Shown one piece after another: positions 32,664 to 40,804 of a DNA stretch of 59,135 nt. A program made the position numbers and the translations under genes. Below the pieces are notes generated by a model, which was not told where the DNA came from, searched no databases, and saw only the letters and a program-made list of their open reading frames with translations. Position 1 is the stretch's first letter, and each line of letters begins with the position of its first letter. Source of the stretch: Candidatus Methylomirabilis sp. (GTDB lineage: Bacteria > Muiribacteriota > Ozemobacteria > Ozemobacterales > Ozemobacteraceae); NCBI GenBank assembly GCA_020722725.1, contig DYKG01000021.1, positions 1 through 59,135 on the forward strand, in the 5' to 3' direction.

Positions 32664-33524
32664 ATGCTCAAAAAACTCACCCGGTTCTATTACCCTGAAA
32701 CCATTGAAGATGCCTGTAAATACCTTGGTAGCAAAGATGAAAAGACTGCCGTTATTGCCGGCGGCACCTCTGAAGCCCTGCGCCAGGATAACAGCATCGA
32801 AGCTCTGGTAGATATTTCGCGGGTTAAAGAACTCAATCATATTCGCGTTGATTCCAGTTCAATCAGAATTGGTGCTGCAACCCCGGTTCAGAACATTTAT
32901 AAATCTACCGATCTCAAGGGCCCGGCCGGTGAACTTCTCAAGACCGTAGCCGGAAAAATCGGTTCAACCCTTTTAAGAAATTCAATTACCGCTGGGGGCA
33001 ATCTGGCCGCTGTTTTTCCCTGGTCTGATCTTTTGCCTGCATGGCTGGTTCTCGACGCAGAAGTCGTTTTGCGCAAAGGCAAACCGAAAAGAACCGTTCC
33101 TGTCGAAAACCTGCTTAATGAAAAGCCTGCCAAATTCATGGCTCCCGATGAAATTATCGCAGAAATAATTGTTCCTACTGCGGGAAAAGGCACTGGCACT
33201 TCCTTTTGCAAATTTGCCAAAACCGCCAATGATTATTCGATGATTACCGTGGCTGCGCTGATATCGATCAAGGGTGACAGCATTGTTAAGGCACGTCTGG
33301 CTCTTAATGCGGTTACCATCGCACCGGTGCGCTGCCACGAAGCTGAAAAAATGCTCGAAGGCAAAAAGCCGACCGCTCAGCTTTTTGCAGAAGTTGCCAC
33401 CGCCGTTGCTGAAAAAACTGAAGTTAGAAAAGATTTCCGCGCATCAAAAGAATATAAGCGCGAAGTTCTTGAAGTGCTGGTGCGTCGCAGCCTCGAAGAA
33501 GCCTGTGTAAGGGCCGGAAAGTAA
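32664..33524 (+). CDS. Molybdenum hydroxylase FAD-binding subunit (CoxM/XdhB type)
   Basis: 286 residues. The N-terminal FAD pieces are typical: FYYPETIEDACKYL, VIAGGTSEAL and the second FAD motif SITAGGNLAA. The C-terminal CO-dehydrogenase flavoprotein domain begins near residue 180. It passes electrons from the iron-sulfur subunit to NAD or another acceptor. A strong GGAGGG precedes ATG. It is the first of three genes for a xanthine-oxidase family enzyme. Confidence 0.9.
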   Translation: MLKKLTRFYYPETIEDACKYLGSKDEKTAVIAGGTSEALRQDNSIEALVDISRVKELNHIRVDSSSIRIGAATPVQNIYKSTDLKGPAGELLKTVAGKIGSTLLRNSITAGGNLAAVFPWSDLLPAWLVLDAEVVLRKGKPKRTVPVENLLNEKPAKFMAPDEIIAEIIVPTAGKGTGTSFCKFAKTANDYSMITVAALISIKGDSIVKARLALNAVTIAPVRCHEAEKMLEGKKPTAQLFAEVATAVAEKTEVRKDFRASKEYKREVLEVLVRRSLEEACVRAGK

Positions 33525-33535
33525 GGAGATCAGCA

Positions 33536-34024
33536 GTGAAAATCAATACCACGATTAATGGAAAAAAACATTGTCTTGATGTGAAGGCCAACGCCATGCT
33601 GGTCGATGTGCTGCGCGCCGCTGGTTTTAAAAGTGTTAAGTTTGGATGTGGTGAAGGAATGTGCGGTTGTTGTGCCGTTATGATCAATGGCAAACCGAGA
33701 AACAGCTGCATTACTCTTGCCGGGCTTGCCGAAGGCGCCGAGATTCTTACTGTGGAAGGCATGGGAAACCCTGAAAACCCACATGCTCTTCAGCAGGCTT
33801 TTGCTGAATCAGGCTCAACCCAGTGCGGTTATTGCAATCCAGGCTCGTTGATCGCTGCCAAAGCTCTGCTTGACAGCAATCCCAATCCAACTGCCGATGA
33901 CGTTAAAGACGCCCTCGATGGCAATCTTTGCCGCTGCACCGGCTATGTGAAAAGAATTGACGCTGTTCTTACCGCTGCCAAAGCCGTAAAAAAGACCAGC
34001 AAGACTGTGCGAGGTAAGAAATAA
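33536..34024 (+). CDS. Molybdenum hydroxylase [2Fe-2S] subunit (CoxS/XdhC type)
   Basis: 162 residues beginning with GTG. The plant-type cluster ligands are in FGCGEGMCGCCAV with a distal Cys in NSCITL; the second cluster is in TQCGYCNPG and CRCTGYV. AAGGAG lies 8 bp before the start. The C-terminal VKKTSKTVRGKK is unusually basic for the family. It stops by TAATG overlap with the large subunit and is tightly coupled. Confidence 0.92.
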   Translation: MKINTTINGKKHCLDVKANAMLVDVLRAAGFKSVKFGCGEGMCGCCAVMINGKPRNSCITLAGLAEGAEILTVEGMGNPENPHALQQAFAESGSTQCGYCNPGSLIAAKALLDSNPNPTADDVKDALDGNLCRCTGYVKRIDAVLTAAKAVKKTSKTVRGKK

Positions 34025-36558
34025 TGGCTAAGACCACCAGGAAAACCGAAGAAAAATCTGTTAAAGCTGTAAACGCCGCTAAAGTAACCAAAGCTGCCAA
34101 AGCTAAAAAAGAAACTAAGGCTAAAAAGCCGGTTAAAGCAGTTAAAACTGCGGCTGTTGCTGAAACTGTATCCGCTATTCCCGTTTCACCACTGGTTTTT
34201 GAAAAACCCGAAAAGTTTGAACAGGTAAATCACAGTTTGACCAAAATCGATGCCATGGGGCTCGTCTGTGGCGTGCAGAAATACGTTGCCGACGTCGATT
34301 TTAAAGATCTTCTGCATATTAAGGTGCTGGGCAGCCCCCACGCCCATGCTGAAATAAAAAGCATTGATACTTCATCCGCTCTCAAAGTTGAAGGCGTTGT
34401 TGCCATTTATACCTGGAAAGACGTTCCCCGGGTGGTCAGAACGACCGCTGGTCAGGGCTTTCCCGAGCCTTCGCCCTATGATACCTGCCTGCTCGACAAC
34501 AAAGTGCGCTTTGTCGGTGACCGTGTGGCCATCGTTGCCGCCGAAACCCCTGAAGCAGCCCTTGAAGCCTGCAGCAAAATCAAAGTTGAATACAAGGTGC
34601 TTAAACCGGTTTTCGACCCTGAAAAGGCCATGGAAAAAGGCGCTCCGGTCATTCACGACGAAAAAGACTGCCGGGTTCCGATTCCTATTTTCTATGACCC
34701 CAAGCATAATCATTGCTCGCATGTGGAAACTGCGGTTGGCGATGTTAAAAAAGGCTATAAAAATGCTGATTACGTGCTCGAACGCACCTACTATCCGCAT
34801 TATGCCCAGCACTGCCCGATCGAGCCCCATACCTGCATGGCTTATCTCGATGAATACGATCGCCTGGTTCTGCGCAGCTCAACCCAGGTGCCGTTCCATG
34901 CCCGCCGAATTACTGCCCAGACTCTGCAACTGCCGATTAAGAAGATCAGAGTTATCAAGCCTAGAATTGGCGGTGGCTTCGGCACCAAACAGGAAGTTCT
35001 TCTTGAAGACGTTTGCGGTCTTGTTACTCTGCGAACCCGCAGACCCTGCATCTGGGCTCTGACCCGTGCTGAAGAATTCATGGCGGCCCGCACCAGACAC
35101 CCGATGGTTTGCACTATCAAGAGTGGTGTGAAAAAAGACGGCACCATCACTGCCATTTCAATGCGCATTATCAGCAATACCGGTGCTTACGGCAGTCACG
35201 CCCTTACAGTTCTGAGCAACTGCGGCTCAAAGGTTCTGCCGCTGTATCGCGCCGACAATATTGAATTTATCGGCGATACCGTCTATACCAACCTTCCGGT
35301 CGGTGGCGCTTATCGCGGCTATGGTGCAACCCAGGCCGCTTATGCCATGGAATGCCAGATGGATGAGATGGCTGAAGCAATCGGCATGGATCCCATCAAA
35401 TTCCGCCAGAAAAACCACATCAAAGAAGGCGAATCTTCACCGATTTTCAAGGCCCTCGGCGAAGGCCGCGAAGGCGTTGATATGGCGATCGGATCGTGTG
35501 GTCTGGGAAAATGCATCACTGAAGGCATGAAACGCATCGAATGGGATAAAAAATTCAATAAACCAGGCACCGGCACTAAACGTCGCGGTGTGGGCATGTG
35601 CTGCCTGATGCAGGGAAGTTCGATTCCAGAAATTGATATGGGTGCCGTTTTCATCAAAATGAATGAAGATGGTTCGTTCAATATGCTGCTGGGCGCAACC
35701 GACCTGGGAACCGGTTCTGACACAGTTCTTGGTCAGATTGCCGCCGAAACTCTTGGTTGTAAGCTTTCTGATATGATGGTTTACAGCTCAGATACCGATA
35801 TGACTCCCTTCGATGTCGGCGCCTATGCCAGCTCGACAACCTACCTTACCGGCGGTGCAGTTATTACCACAGCTAAAAAAGTTCGGGCGCAGATTGAAGC
35901 GGTTGCCGCAAAAATGATGGGCGAAAAGCTCGAGGATATCACCATCAAAGATGGCGTCTGCTACGGAAAAGGCCGCAAGAATTTCGTTTCTTTTGCCAGA
36001 GTCTGCACCTATGCAATGTATGAGCATCAGCAGTTCCAGATCGGTGCCATCGGCAGCCATATCAGCCACGCATCGCCGCCGCCATTTTCTGCCCACTTCG
36101 CCGAAGTCGAAGTCGATACCGAAACTGGCGAAGTAAAATTGCTGAAATACGTGGCCGGCGTCGATTGTGGAACCGCAATCAACCCGACTCTCGCAGATGG
36201 TCAAACTCAGGGTGCAGTCATGAATGCGATCAGCTTCGCCCTCACCGAAGAATACATATTCGATGAAAAAGGCAGAATGCTCAACCCTGATTTTGGCAAC
36301 TACAAGATCTGGTCAACCAAAGATCTGCCGGTTATCGATACTTTCCTGGTTCCCACTTACGAAAAGACCGGCCCCTACGGTGCCAAGAGCGTCAGCGAAA
36401 TCAGCATCAACGGAGCGCTTCCTGCCATCGGCAATGCAATCAAGAATGCTGTGGGAGTCAGGCTTACCAGGCCTCCTTACACTGCTGAAAAAGTTCTGGC
36501 TGCCCTTAAAGAACTTAAGAGTGGCTCTGGGAAAACCGTTACCAAATCGAAGAAATAA
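34024..36558 (+). CDS. Molybdopterin-binding subunit of xanthine-oxidase family, Lys/Ala-rich N-tail
   Basis: 844 residues. The catalytic body runs from about 65 to 835, with the usual GGGFGTKQE, YRGYGATQAAYA and the active-site region GAKSVSEIS (Glu). Substrate class is not readable; purine or aldehyde hydroxylation is possible. Residues 1-50 form a tail made almost wholly of Lys, Ala, Thr, Val and Glu (VTKAAKAKKETKAKKPVKAV), similar to histone H1-like tails and absent from typical homologues. The C-terminus also ends basic (GKTVTKSKK). No XdhC/MocA-type chaperone gene is in the window. Overlaps the [2Fe-2S] gene by 1 bp and ends in a strong terminator. Confidence 0.9.
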   Translation: MAKTTRKTEEKSVKAVNAAKVTKAAKAKKETKAKKPVKAVKTAAVAETVSAIPVSPLVFEKPEKFEQVNHSLTKIDAMGLVCGVQKYVADVDFKDLLHIKVLGSPHAHAEIKSIDTSSALKVEGVVAIYTWKDVPRVVRTTAGQGFPEPSPYDTCLLDNKVRFVGDRVAIVAAETPEAALEACSKIKVEYKVLKPVFDPEKAMEKGAPVIHDEKDCRVPIPIFYDPKHNHCSHVETAVGDVKKGYKNADYVLERTYYPHYAQHCPIEPHTCMAYLDEYDRLVLRSSTQVPFHARRITAQTLQLPIKKIRVIKPRIGGGFGTKQEVLLEDVCGLVTLRTRRPCIWALTRAEEFMAARTRHPMVCTIKSGVKKDGTITAISMRIISNTGAYGSHALTVLSNCGSKVLPLYRADNIEFIGDTVYTNLPVGGAYRGYGATQAAYAMECQMDEMAEAIGMDPIKFRQKNHIKEGESSPIFKALGEGREGVDMAIGSCGLGKCITEGMKRIEWDKKFNKPGTGTKRRGVGMCCLMQGSSIPEIDMGAVFIKMNEDGSFNMLLGATDLGTGSDTVLGQIAAETLGCKLSDMMVYSSDTDMTPFDVGAYASSTTYLTGGAVITTAKKVRAQIEAVAAKMMGEKLEDITIKDGVCYGKGRKNFVSFARVCTYAMYEHQQFQIGAIGSHISHASPPPFSAHFAEVEVDTETGEVKLLKYVAGVDCGTAINPTLADGQTQGAVMNAISFALTEEYIFDEKGRMLNPDFGNYKIWSTKDLPVIDTFLVPTYEKTGPYGAKSVSEISINGALPAIGNAIKNAVGVRLTRPPYTAEKVLAALKELKSGSGKTVTKSKK

Positions 36559-36589
36559 ACTTTATTTAAAAAATCTGATTGATTTTTGC

Positions 36590-36624
36590 ATAGCGCTTCG
36601 GCAGGATCGAAGCGCTATTTTTCT
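36590..36624 (+). terminator. Terminator of the molybdenum hydroxylase operon
   Basis: A perfect 11-bp stem ATAGCGCTTCG / CGAAGCGCTAT with loop GCAGGAT and a following TTTTCTT. It lies 31 bp after the stop. Confidence 0.9.
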
Positions 36625-36704
36625 TAAACTTCACCAACCCTTTCAGATGAAATTGTGGAACAATTGACTTTGCCGAAAAAGCCGTATTTTTATAAATTTT
36701 GCTT

Positions 36705-36800
36705 TTTCATTGATTTGCATTAGAATAGCCTTATACGAATCACAGAAGAAATGTTTGCAGGGGCCGACCACCGTGTCGGCCCGCTTTAAATCGTAGTGTC
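36705..36800 (+). repeat. Dispersed intergenic element, copy 2 (structured)
   Basis: This copy has TTTTTCATTG, ATACG, TCACAGAAGAAAT and AGGGGC, with a perfect hairpin GCCGAC / GTCGGC. A promoter-like TTGATT-N16-TATACG lies at its start. The region 36559-36851 otherwise holds only the operon terminator. Similar AGGGGC-stem elements are widespread mobile intergenic repeats; a transcribed small RNA is an alternative. Confidence 0.55.
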
Positions 36801-36851
36801 ACGAACGAATTAAGTATAAATGGTATTAGCTGAAAATGCAGGAGCAGGTTT

Positions 36852-38108
36852 ATGTTCAGATTTTTTTCAATTTTCATTTTATTTTTTCAAATGATTTCTC
36901 TGACCGCTGAAGCCCGGGTTCTTTCCGGAAGCCGTACGGAAAGAAAAATGAACAAAAAAATCGAACGATTGCTCAACTCTGCCCGCAAACAATTTGATAG
37001 TCAAAAAGTGCAACAGGCTCTTGATACTTACTGGAAAATTCTTGAACTTGACCCTCAGGAAACCTTTGCCTATCTCGAACTGGGTGAAATTTACCATGGG
37101 TTGAAGATTTATGATCGGGCAATTGAATTGCTTGAACCTGGAACAAAGAGTGCCGAGCTTGAAATGGACCCGGAAACGGTCTGTCATTATTATTGCGTTC
37201 TCACCCAATCATATATGGAACTGAATCAGCTTGGCCTGGCTTCAAAAGCTTTGATCAAAGCTGCCGAAGCTTCTCCGAAAAATCCGCTGCCGCGCAAAAT
37301 TCTGGGTGATATTTATCTGGCAAATAACCGTTTTAAATCAGCATATAAAGCGTATAAAAAAGCTTTGAGCTTTGACCCGAACTATGAACCCGCTCTCGAA
37401 AAAATTGGGGAATTAACGACAAAATTTAGTAATCAGCTTTCAGCAAAAACTGAAGAAAGCCCGCTAAAAAAGCAGCCAGCAGAAGAAAAAGCTGCATCAA
37501 TACCCGTTCCTCAGCCGGCTGGAAAACCTGAACTTTCCGAAGACTCTGATCGAGAAGAAGATTTGAAAGAAGTCGCCAGCAGCAATAACACCGATGATGC
37601 CGCTCCTTCTGAAGAATATGAATTGATTGCCCTGCCGACAACTGGTAAGCCGGCCCAGGCTGGAACTCCCCGCCCGAAACCAGAGCCCGCTGTGGCAAAG
37701 AAAGAAGAAATGCCAGAAGTTGCCGTTGTGACTCCGGGTAATACTGAAAAACCTTCTAAGCCTGCCGAGTCGGTTAAGAAGGCTGAGGATCAGGCAGCTA
37801 CTCAGACTGCAGGCGTTTCCAAGCCGGATCAGGCCGTAGTTGAAGAACAGATCGACAAACTTCTTGCCGGTTCGCCTGAAGATAAGAGCGCTGCAGTTAA
37901 TTTCTTCGTCAGCCTCGAAGACAACGGTATAGTTGAAGTTGAAGAATTACTTTACGATTCTGATCCGGAAGTAAGAACAATCGCTGTTAGAGCCCTGGGG
38001 GCTTTTAAAAAGCACAAGGAAAAGGTTTCTGCAATCCTGCAGGATTCCCAGGATGACCCAGACCCCGAAGTAAAAAAAGAAATTGAAAACGTTCTCAATT
38101 CTCTTTAA
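36852..38108 (+). CDS. Exported TPR and HEAT-repeat protein
   Basis: 418 residues. A signal peptide (MFRFFSIFILFFQMISL) is followed by TPR repeats (about 35-190), a 150-residue linker of Pro, Glu, Lys and Ala, and a C-terminal HEAT-like repeat (EELLYDSDPEVRTIAVRALG). It is periplasmic or membrane-linked and likely a scaffold. AGGAG is placed 8 bp before ATG. It stands alone between two inverted-repeat regions. Confidence 0.75.
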   Translation: MFRFFSIFILFFQMISLTAEARVLSGSRTERKMNKKIERLLNSARKQFDSQKVQQALDTYWKILELDPQETFAYLELGEIYHGLKIYDRAIELLEPGTKSAELEMDPETVCHYYCVLTQSYMELNQLGLASKALIKAAEASPKNPLPRKILGDIYLANNRFKSAYKAYKKALSFDPNYEPALEKIGELTTKFSNQLSAKTEESPLKKQPAEEKAASIPVPQPAGKPELSEDSDREEDLKEVASSNNTDDAAPSEEYELIALPTTGKPAQAGTPRPKPEPAVAKKEEMPEVAVVTPGNTEKPSKPAESVKKAEDQAATQTAGVSKPDQAVVEEQIDKLLAGSPEDKSAAVNFFVSLEDNGIVEVEELLYDSDPEVRTIAVRALGAFKKHKEKVSAILQDSQDDPDPEVKKEIENVLNSL

Positions 38109-38198
38109 CCTTTCGGTTACATAAAAAGCGCATTGAATTTTTCACATTTTGTCCTGCCCAGACTTGATCTTGGCATCATCCCAAAATTCATAAAAGTT

Positions 38199-38218
38199 AT
38201 GCCTGCGTAGGCAGGCAT
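38199..38218. repeat. Short inverted repeat
   Basis: ATGCCTGC - GTAG - GCAGGCAT, a perfect 8-bp hairpin between convergent genes. No T tract follows on either strand, so terminator function is doubtful. Confidence 0.45.
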
Positions 38219-38254
38219 CCAGTCGGTTTCAAGATACGTTCCTGCAATCCATGA

Positions 38255-40747
38255 TTATTTTTTGTCTGCGGGTTCAACCGGGGTTTCGGGGTTTAGGGCA
38301 ACCAGTTCGTAATCAAGTTTGAATTCAGCAAATACCTTTTCGGCAAAATCAGAATCTTCTGCCAGAATAAGTTTCAGGTCGTTATCTTCGGCTATTTCGG
38401 CAAAACTTTCCAGAGTTTCTTTCCAGGCTCCAAGTTCATTGTTAAGGCGTCGCAACAGTTCAGAAGGGTGAACGATCTCTTTATCAAACCACAGCATGCG
38501 CTCGCGGGTGCTTGAAATTCCCTGATCGGCAACTCCTGTGTAGTTTTCAATATCCTGGTTAAACAGATTCAAATACTTTTGCATTTCTTCATAAGGAGGA
38601 TAAATGCTGCTGAACCAATCCCAGGTGTTGCTTCCCTCAACGTCAAGAAAGGTGCCTTCTTTCAAAAACTTCTTTATGTCGTGATTTTTGAAGGAAGAAT
38701 CGAATTCGGCAAGCGCTTTGGCTTTGGTTTCGCTCATGTGGCGCATCAAAACCCCCATGTCAAGCTGCTGCTTAACAGTTGAAAGAAGAACGACGGTTTC
38801 TGCGGCTTTTTGCCCCAGAGAGAGCGGTTCGGCAAACAGGCTTTTTTCAAAATCACTTTTAAAACGTTTAAGCAGATTTTTTGGCGATTTCTTGCCGTCG
38901 TCTTTTGCCCAGCGCCAGCCAAACAATCTTTTGCCGTCTTTGAACAATCTTTCATTTTCCCTTTCAGGGTCAGCTTTGTAAGCGATAATGAACTGGTCGA
39001 ACCACACTCGGATCTTTTCCGTGTGCGGCAGATCTTTTTCAACCATTTTTTCAATCGTTTCATCCATTCCGTCAATGAATGTCTTTGCTTTCTCTCCAGC
39101 CTGTTTAACCTGTTCTCTAATGAATAACAGTTCCTTTTGCCCAACAATAAAGCCATCTGCGCAAAAGGCTTCTTCAAGTAGGGCTTTGTTCCAGGTTTGA
39201 GTGTCTATGCCGACGAGGGGAATATAATTGAATGGCGACTGCTCAATGCGCAGGCCAACCAGGTCATATATGCCGCCTTTCAATTTTTGTGCGGTCACAT
39301 AATTTTGAAATTTCTTGAGCAACACATAATCTGGATTGAAGAACACTTTCTGGATATTGTATTGCCTGATTGCTTCTTTATAATCTTCAGACTGCACTCC
39401 ATCGCCAACCCAGCTGATGAAAGTCATCGGGTTAACATATTTGCCCACTTTTCCCCAGAAACCCGATTTTCGGTCAGCTTCAGCCTCAGCTTCGGTAGGT
39501 TTCCATGACATGTAGTCGGCTTTCATGTTCCATAGTTCCTGCAGGCGTTCCATGCCAAAATCAGGAAGGGAGAAGCCTTTTTGTGCATAGTAGCTGACCA
39601 GAACTCCCTGTTTTTCAAGGGCAATGTAAACTCTGCTGTTGCGGGCATTGGCATCTTTGCCTTCTTGGGGTGTCAGGGCATAGAATTCGGCAAAGTCAGA
39701 TTCGATCAGATGAAGGGAAACGGCTTTTTCTTCTGATTTCAAATTTTTTCGATTGTCATAAAAAGATTTGAATTCAGGGTCGTTTTCATACAAATAGAAA
39801 TATGAATTCTTGTAGGCGTTTTTCCAGCGCTTATTGTATTCACCGACCATATCACCGACGATGCTTGTTATTGCCCAGAGAATTCCGGCAATCATAACAA
39901 TCTGGCCGACCACTGGAACGAAAAACATCGCTCCAAGAGTTACCAGACCGAGAATGCCCCCTACATAATGCTTGGCTAAACTGTAAGAGTTGAATCTTCC
40001 GCCTTTGCGGTCTTCAGAACGCCAGATGCCAAAGGCGTCGATGGCAAGACCAACAATTGTCAGGCCAATGCCGATGCTTCGTGAAATTCCCTGAGATTTG
40101 CTGAGTTCGCCAACCGCATCAGAAGCACCGGTATTCTGTCCCTTTACCCAGCGCCAGTATGATTTAAAACCCTGCCCCGCAACTTCCGGGTTATCCCAGC
40201 ATGGGGGGGGCGCACAGTATTCCATGAAATCCAGAACCCGGTTGTTTTCCACCCAGTCCTGTGCTCTTTGAGCCATGTTGGTCAGGCGCATGAAACCAAG
40301 TATCAGATTGTCTGAAGACTGCATCATTCTGGTTCGAAAAATGAATGAAAAGCTCAATGTCGTAAGCTTTGCCACGGTTTTAACCACGTCAGAAATGTCT
40401 GAGAGAATGGTATTGTTTTCTCTCAGCATCTTCAGCGCTTCGTAAAAACCGAAAACGTCGCTTGAGCCGTCATCGAGCATCATATATGCAGAATTGAGGG
40501 TCATCATCCATTCCCCCCATGCCCGCGCTTCTACTTCACTTTTGCTTTTTCCACGCAGTTTGAGCATGTATTCAAGATAATCGGCAGGGGCAATTATATC
40601 TCTGGTCTCCGGCAATTTATCAAGCGCTTCTTCGCTGATACGTGGTTGCGGAAGATCGCCGGCTTTGAGAACCGTAACGGCAAATGGTTCAACAATGAGA
40701 ACCAGAGCCAGAATAATGCCTATCAATCTTTTACTTCGTCTGTTCAT
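38255..40747 (-). CDS. Large membrane-active paralogue A, unknown family
   Basis: 830 residues. An N-terminal signal or anchor (about 8-28, IGIILALVLIVEPFAV) is followed by PADYLEYMLKLRGK (54-67) and EARAWGEWM (73-81). Hydrophobic segments at 225-241 and 262-301 (the latter with VPVVGQ) suggest a membrane-inserting hairpin. The C-terminal 500 residues are charged and helical. It is clearly paralogous to the next upstream gene (40805-43543) along most of its length, sharing the conserved YNIQKVFFNPDYVL and GLRIEQSPFNYIPLVGID. No family is recognised. A pore-forming or envelope-remodelling role is only a guess. Confidence 0.65.
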   Translation of the reverse strand: MNRRSKRLIGIILALVLIVEPFAVTVLKAGDLPQPRISEEALDKLPETRDIIAPADYLEYMLKLRGKSKSEVEARAWGEWMMTLNSAYMMLDDGSSDVFGFYEALKMLRENNTILSDISDVVKTVAKLTTLSFSFIFRTRMMQSSDNLILGFMRLTNMAQRAQDWVENNRVLDFMEYCAPPPCWDNPEVAGQGFKSYWRWVKGQNTGASDAVGELSKSQGISRSIGIGLTIVGLAIDAFGIWRSEDRKGGRFNSYSLAKHYVGGILGLVTLGAMFFVPVVGQIVMIAGILWAITSIVGDMVGEYNKRWKNAYKNSYFYLYENDPEFKSFYDNRKNLKSEEKAVSLHLIESDFAEFYALTPQEGKDANARNSRVYIALEKQGVLVSYYAQKGFSLPDFGMERLQELWNMKADYMSWKPTEAEAEADRKSGFWGKVGKYVNPMTFISWVGDGVQSEDYKEAIRQYNIQKVFFNPDYVLLKKFQNYVTAQKLKGGIYDLVGLRIEQSPFNYIPLVGIDTQTWNKALLEEAFCADGFIVGQKELLFIREQVKQAGEKAKTFIDGMDETIEKMVEKDLPHTEKIRVWFDQFIIAYKADPERENERLFKDGKRLFGWRWAKDDGKKSPKNLLKRFKSDFEKSLFAEPLSLGQKAAETVVLLSTVKQQLDMGVLMRHMSETKAKALAEFDSSFKNHDIKKFLKEGTFLDVEGSNTWDWFSSIYPPYEEMQKYLNLFNQDIENYTGVADQGISSTRERMLWFDKEIVHPSELLRRLNNELGAWKETLESFAEIAEDNDLKLILAEDSDFAEKVFAEFKLDYELVALNPETPVEPADKK

Positions 40748-40761
40748 TTGCCTTCTCCCGG

Positions 40762-40802
40762 AAAATAATCAGGCCGGTGAGTTAAATCACCGGCCTGATT
40801 AT
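40762..40802 (-). terminator. Strong stem-loop between the tandem paralogues
   Basis: A perfect 16-bp stem (ATAATCAGGCCGGTGA with its complement), 6-nt loop, then TTTT on the minus strand, 3 bp after the stop of paralogue B. It also overlaps the upstream region of paralogue A and could limit read-through to it. Confidence 0.82.
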
Positions 40803-40804
40803 CA

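Noticed and set aside
34364..35062. A 230-codon open frame inside the Mo-hydroxylase gene in another frame
   Set aside because: The main frame carries conserved Mo-hydroxylase motifs across the region; the alternative frame is a composition artefact.
36735..36800. Riboswitch in the structured element before the TPR/HEAT gene
   Set aside because: It does not match c-di-GMP, fluoride or preQ1 riboswitch cores, and a similar copy at 3606 lies before a different gene context.
38110..38254. Terminator between the TPR/HEAT gene and paralogue A
   Set aside because: The hairpin at 38199-38218 has no T run on either strand; AACC/GGTT near 38110 is too short.
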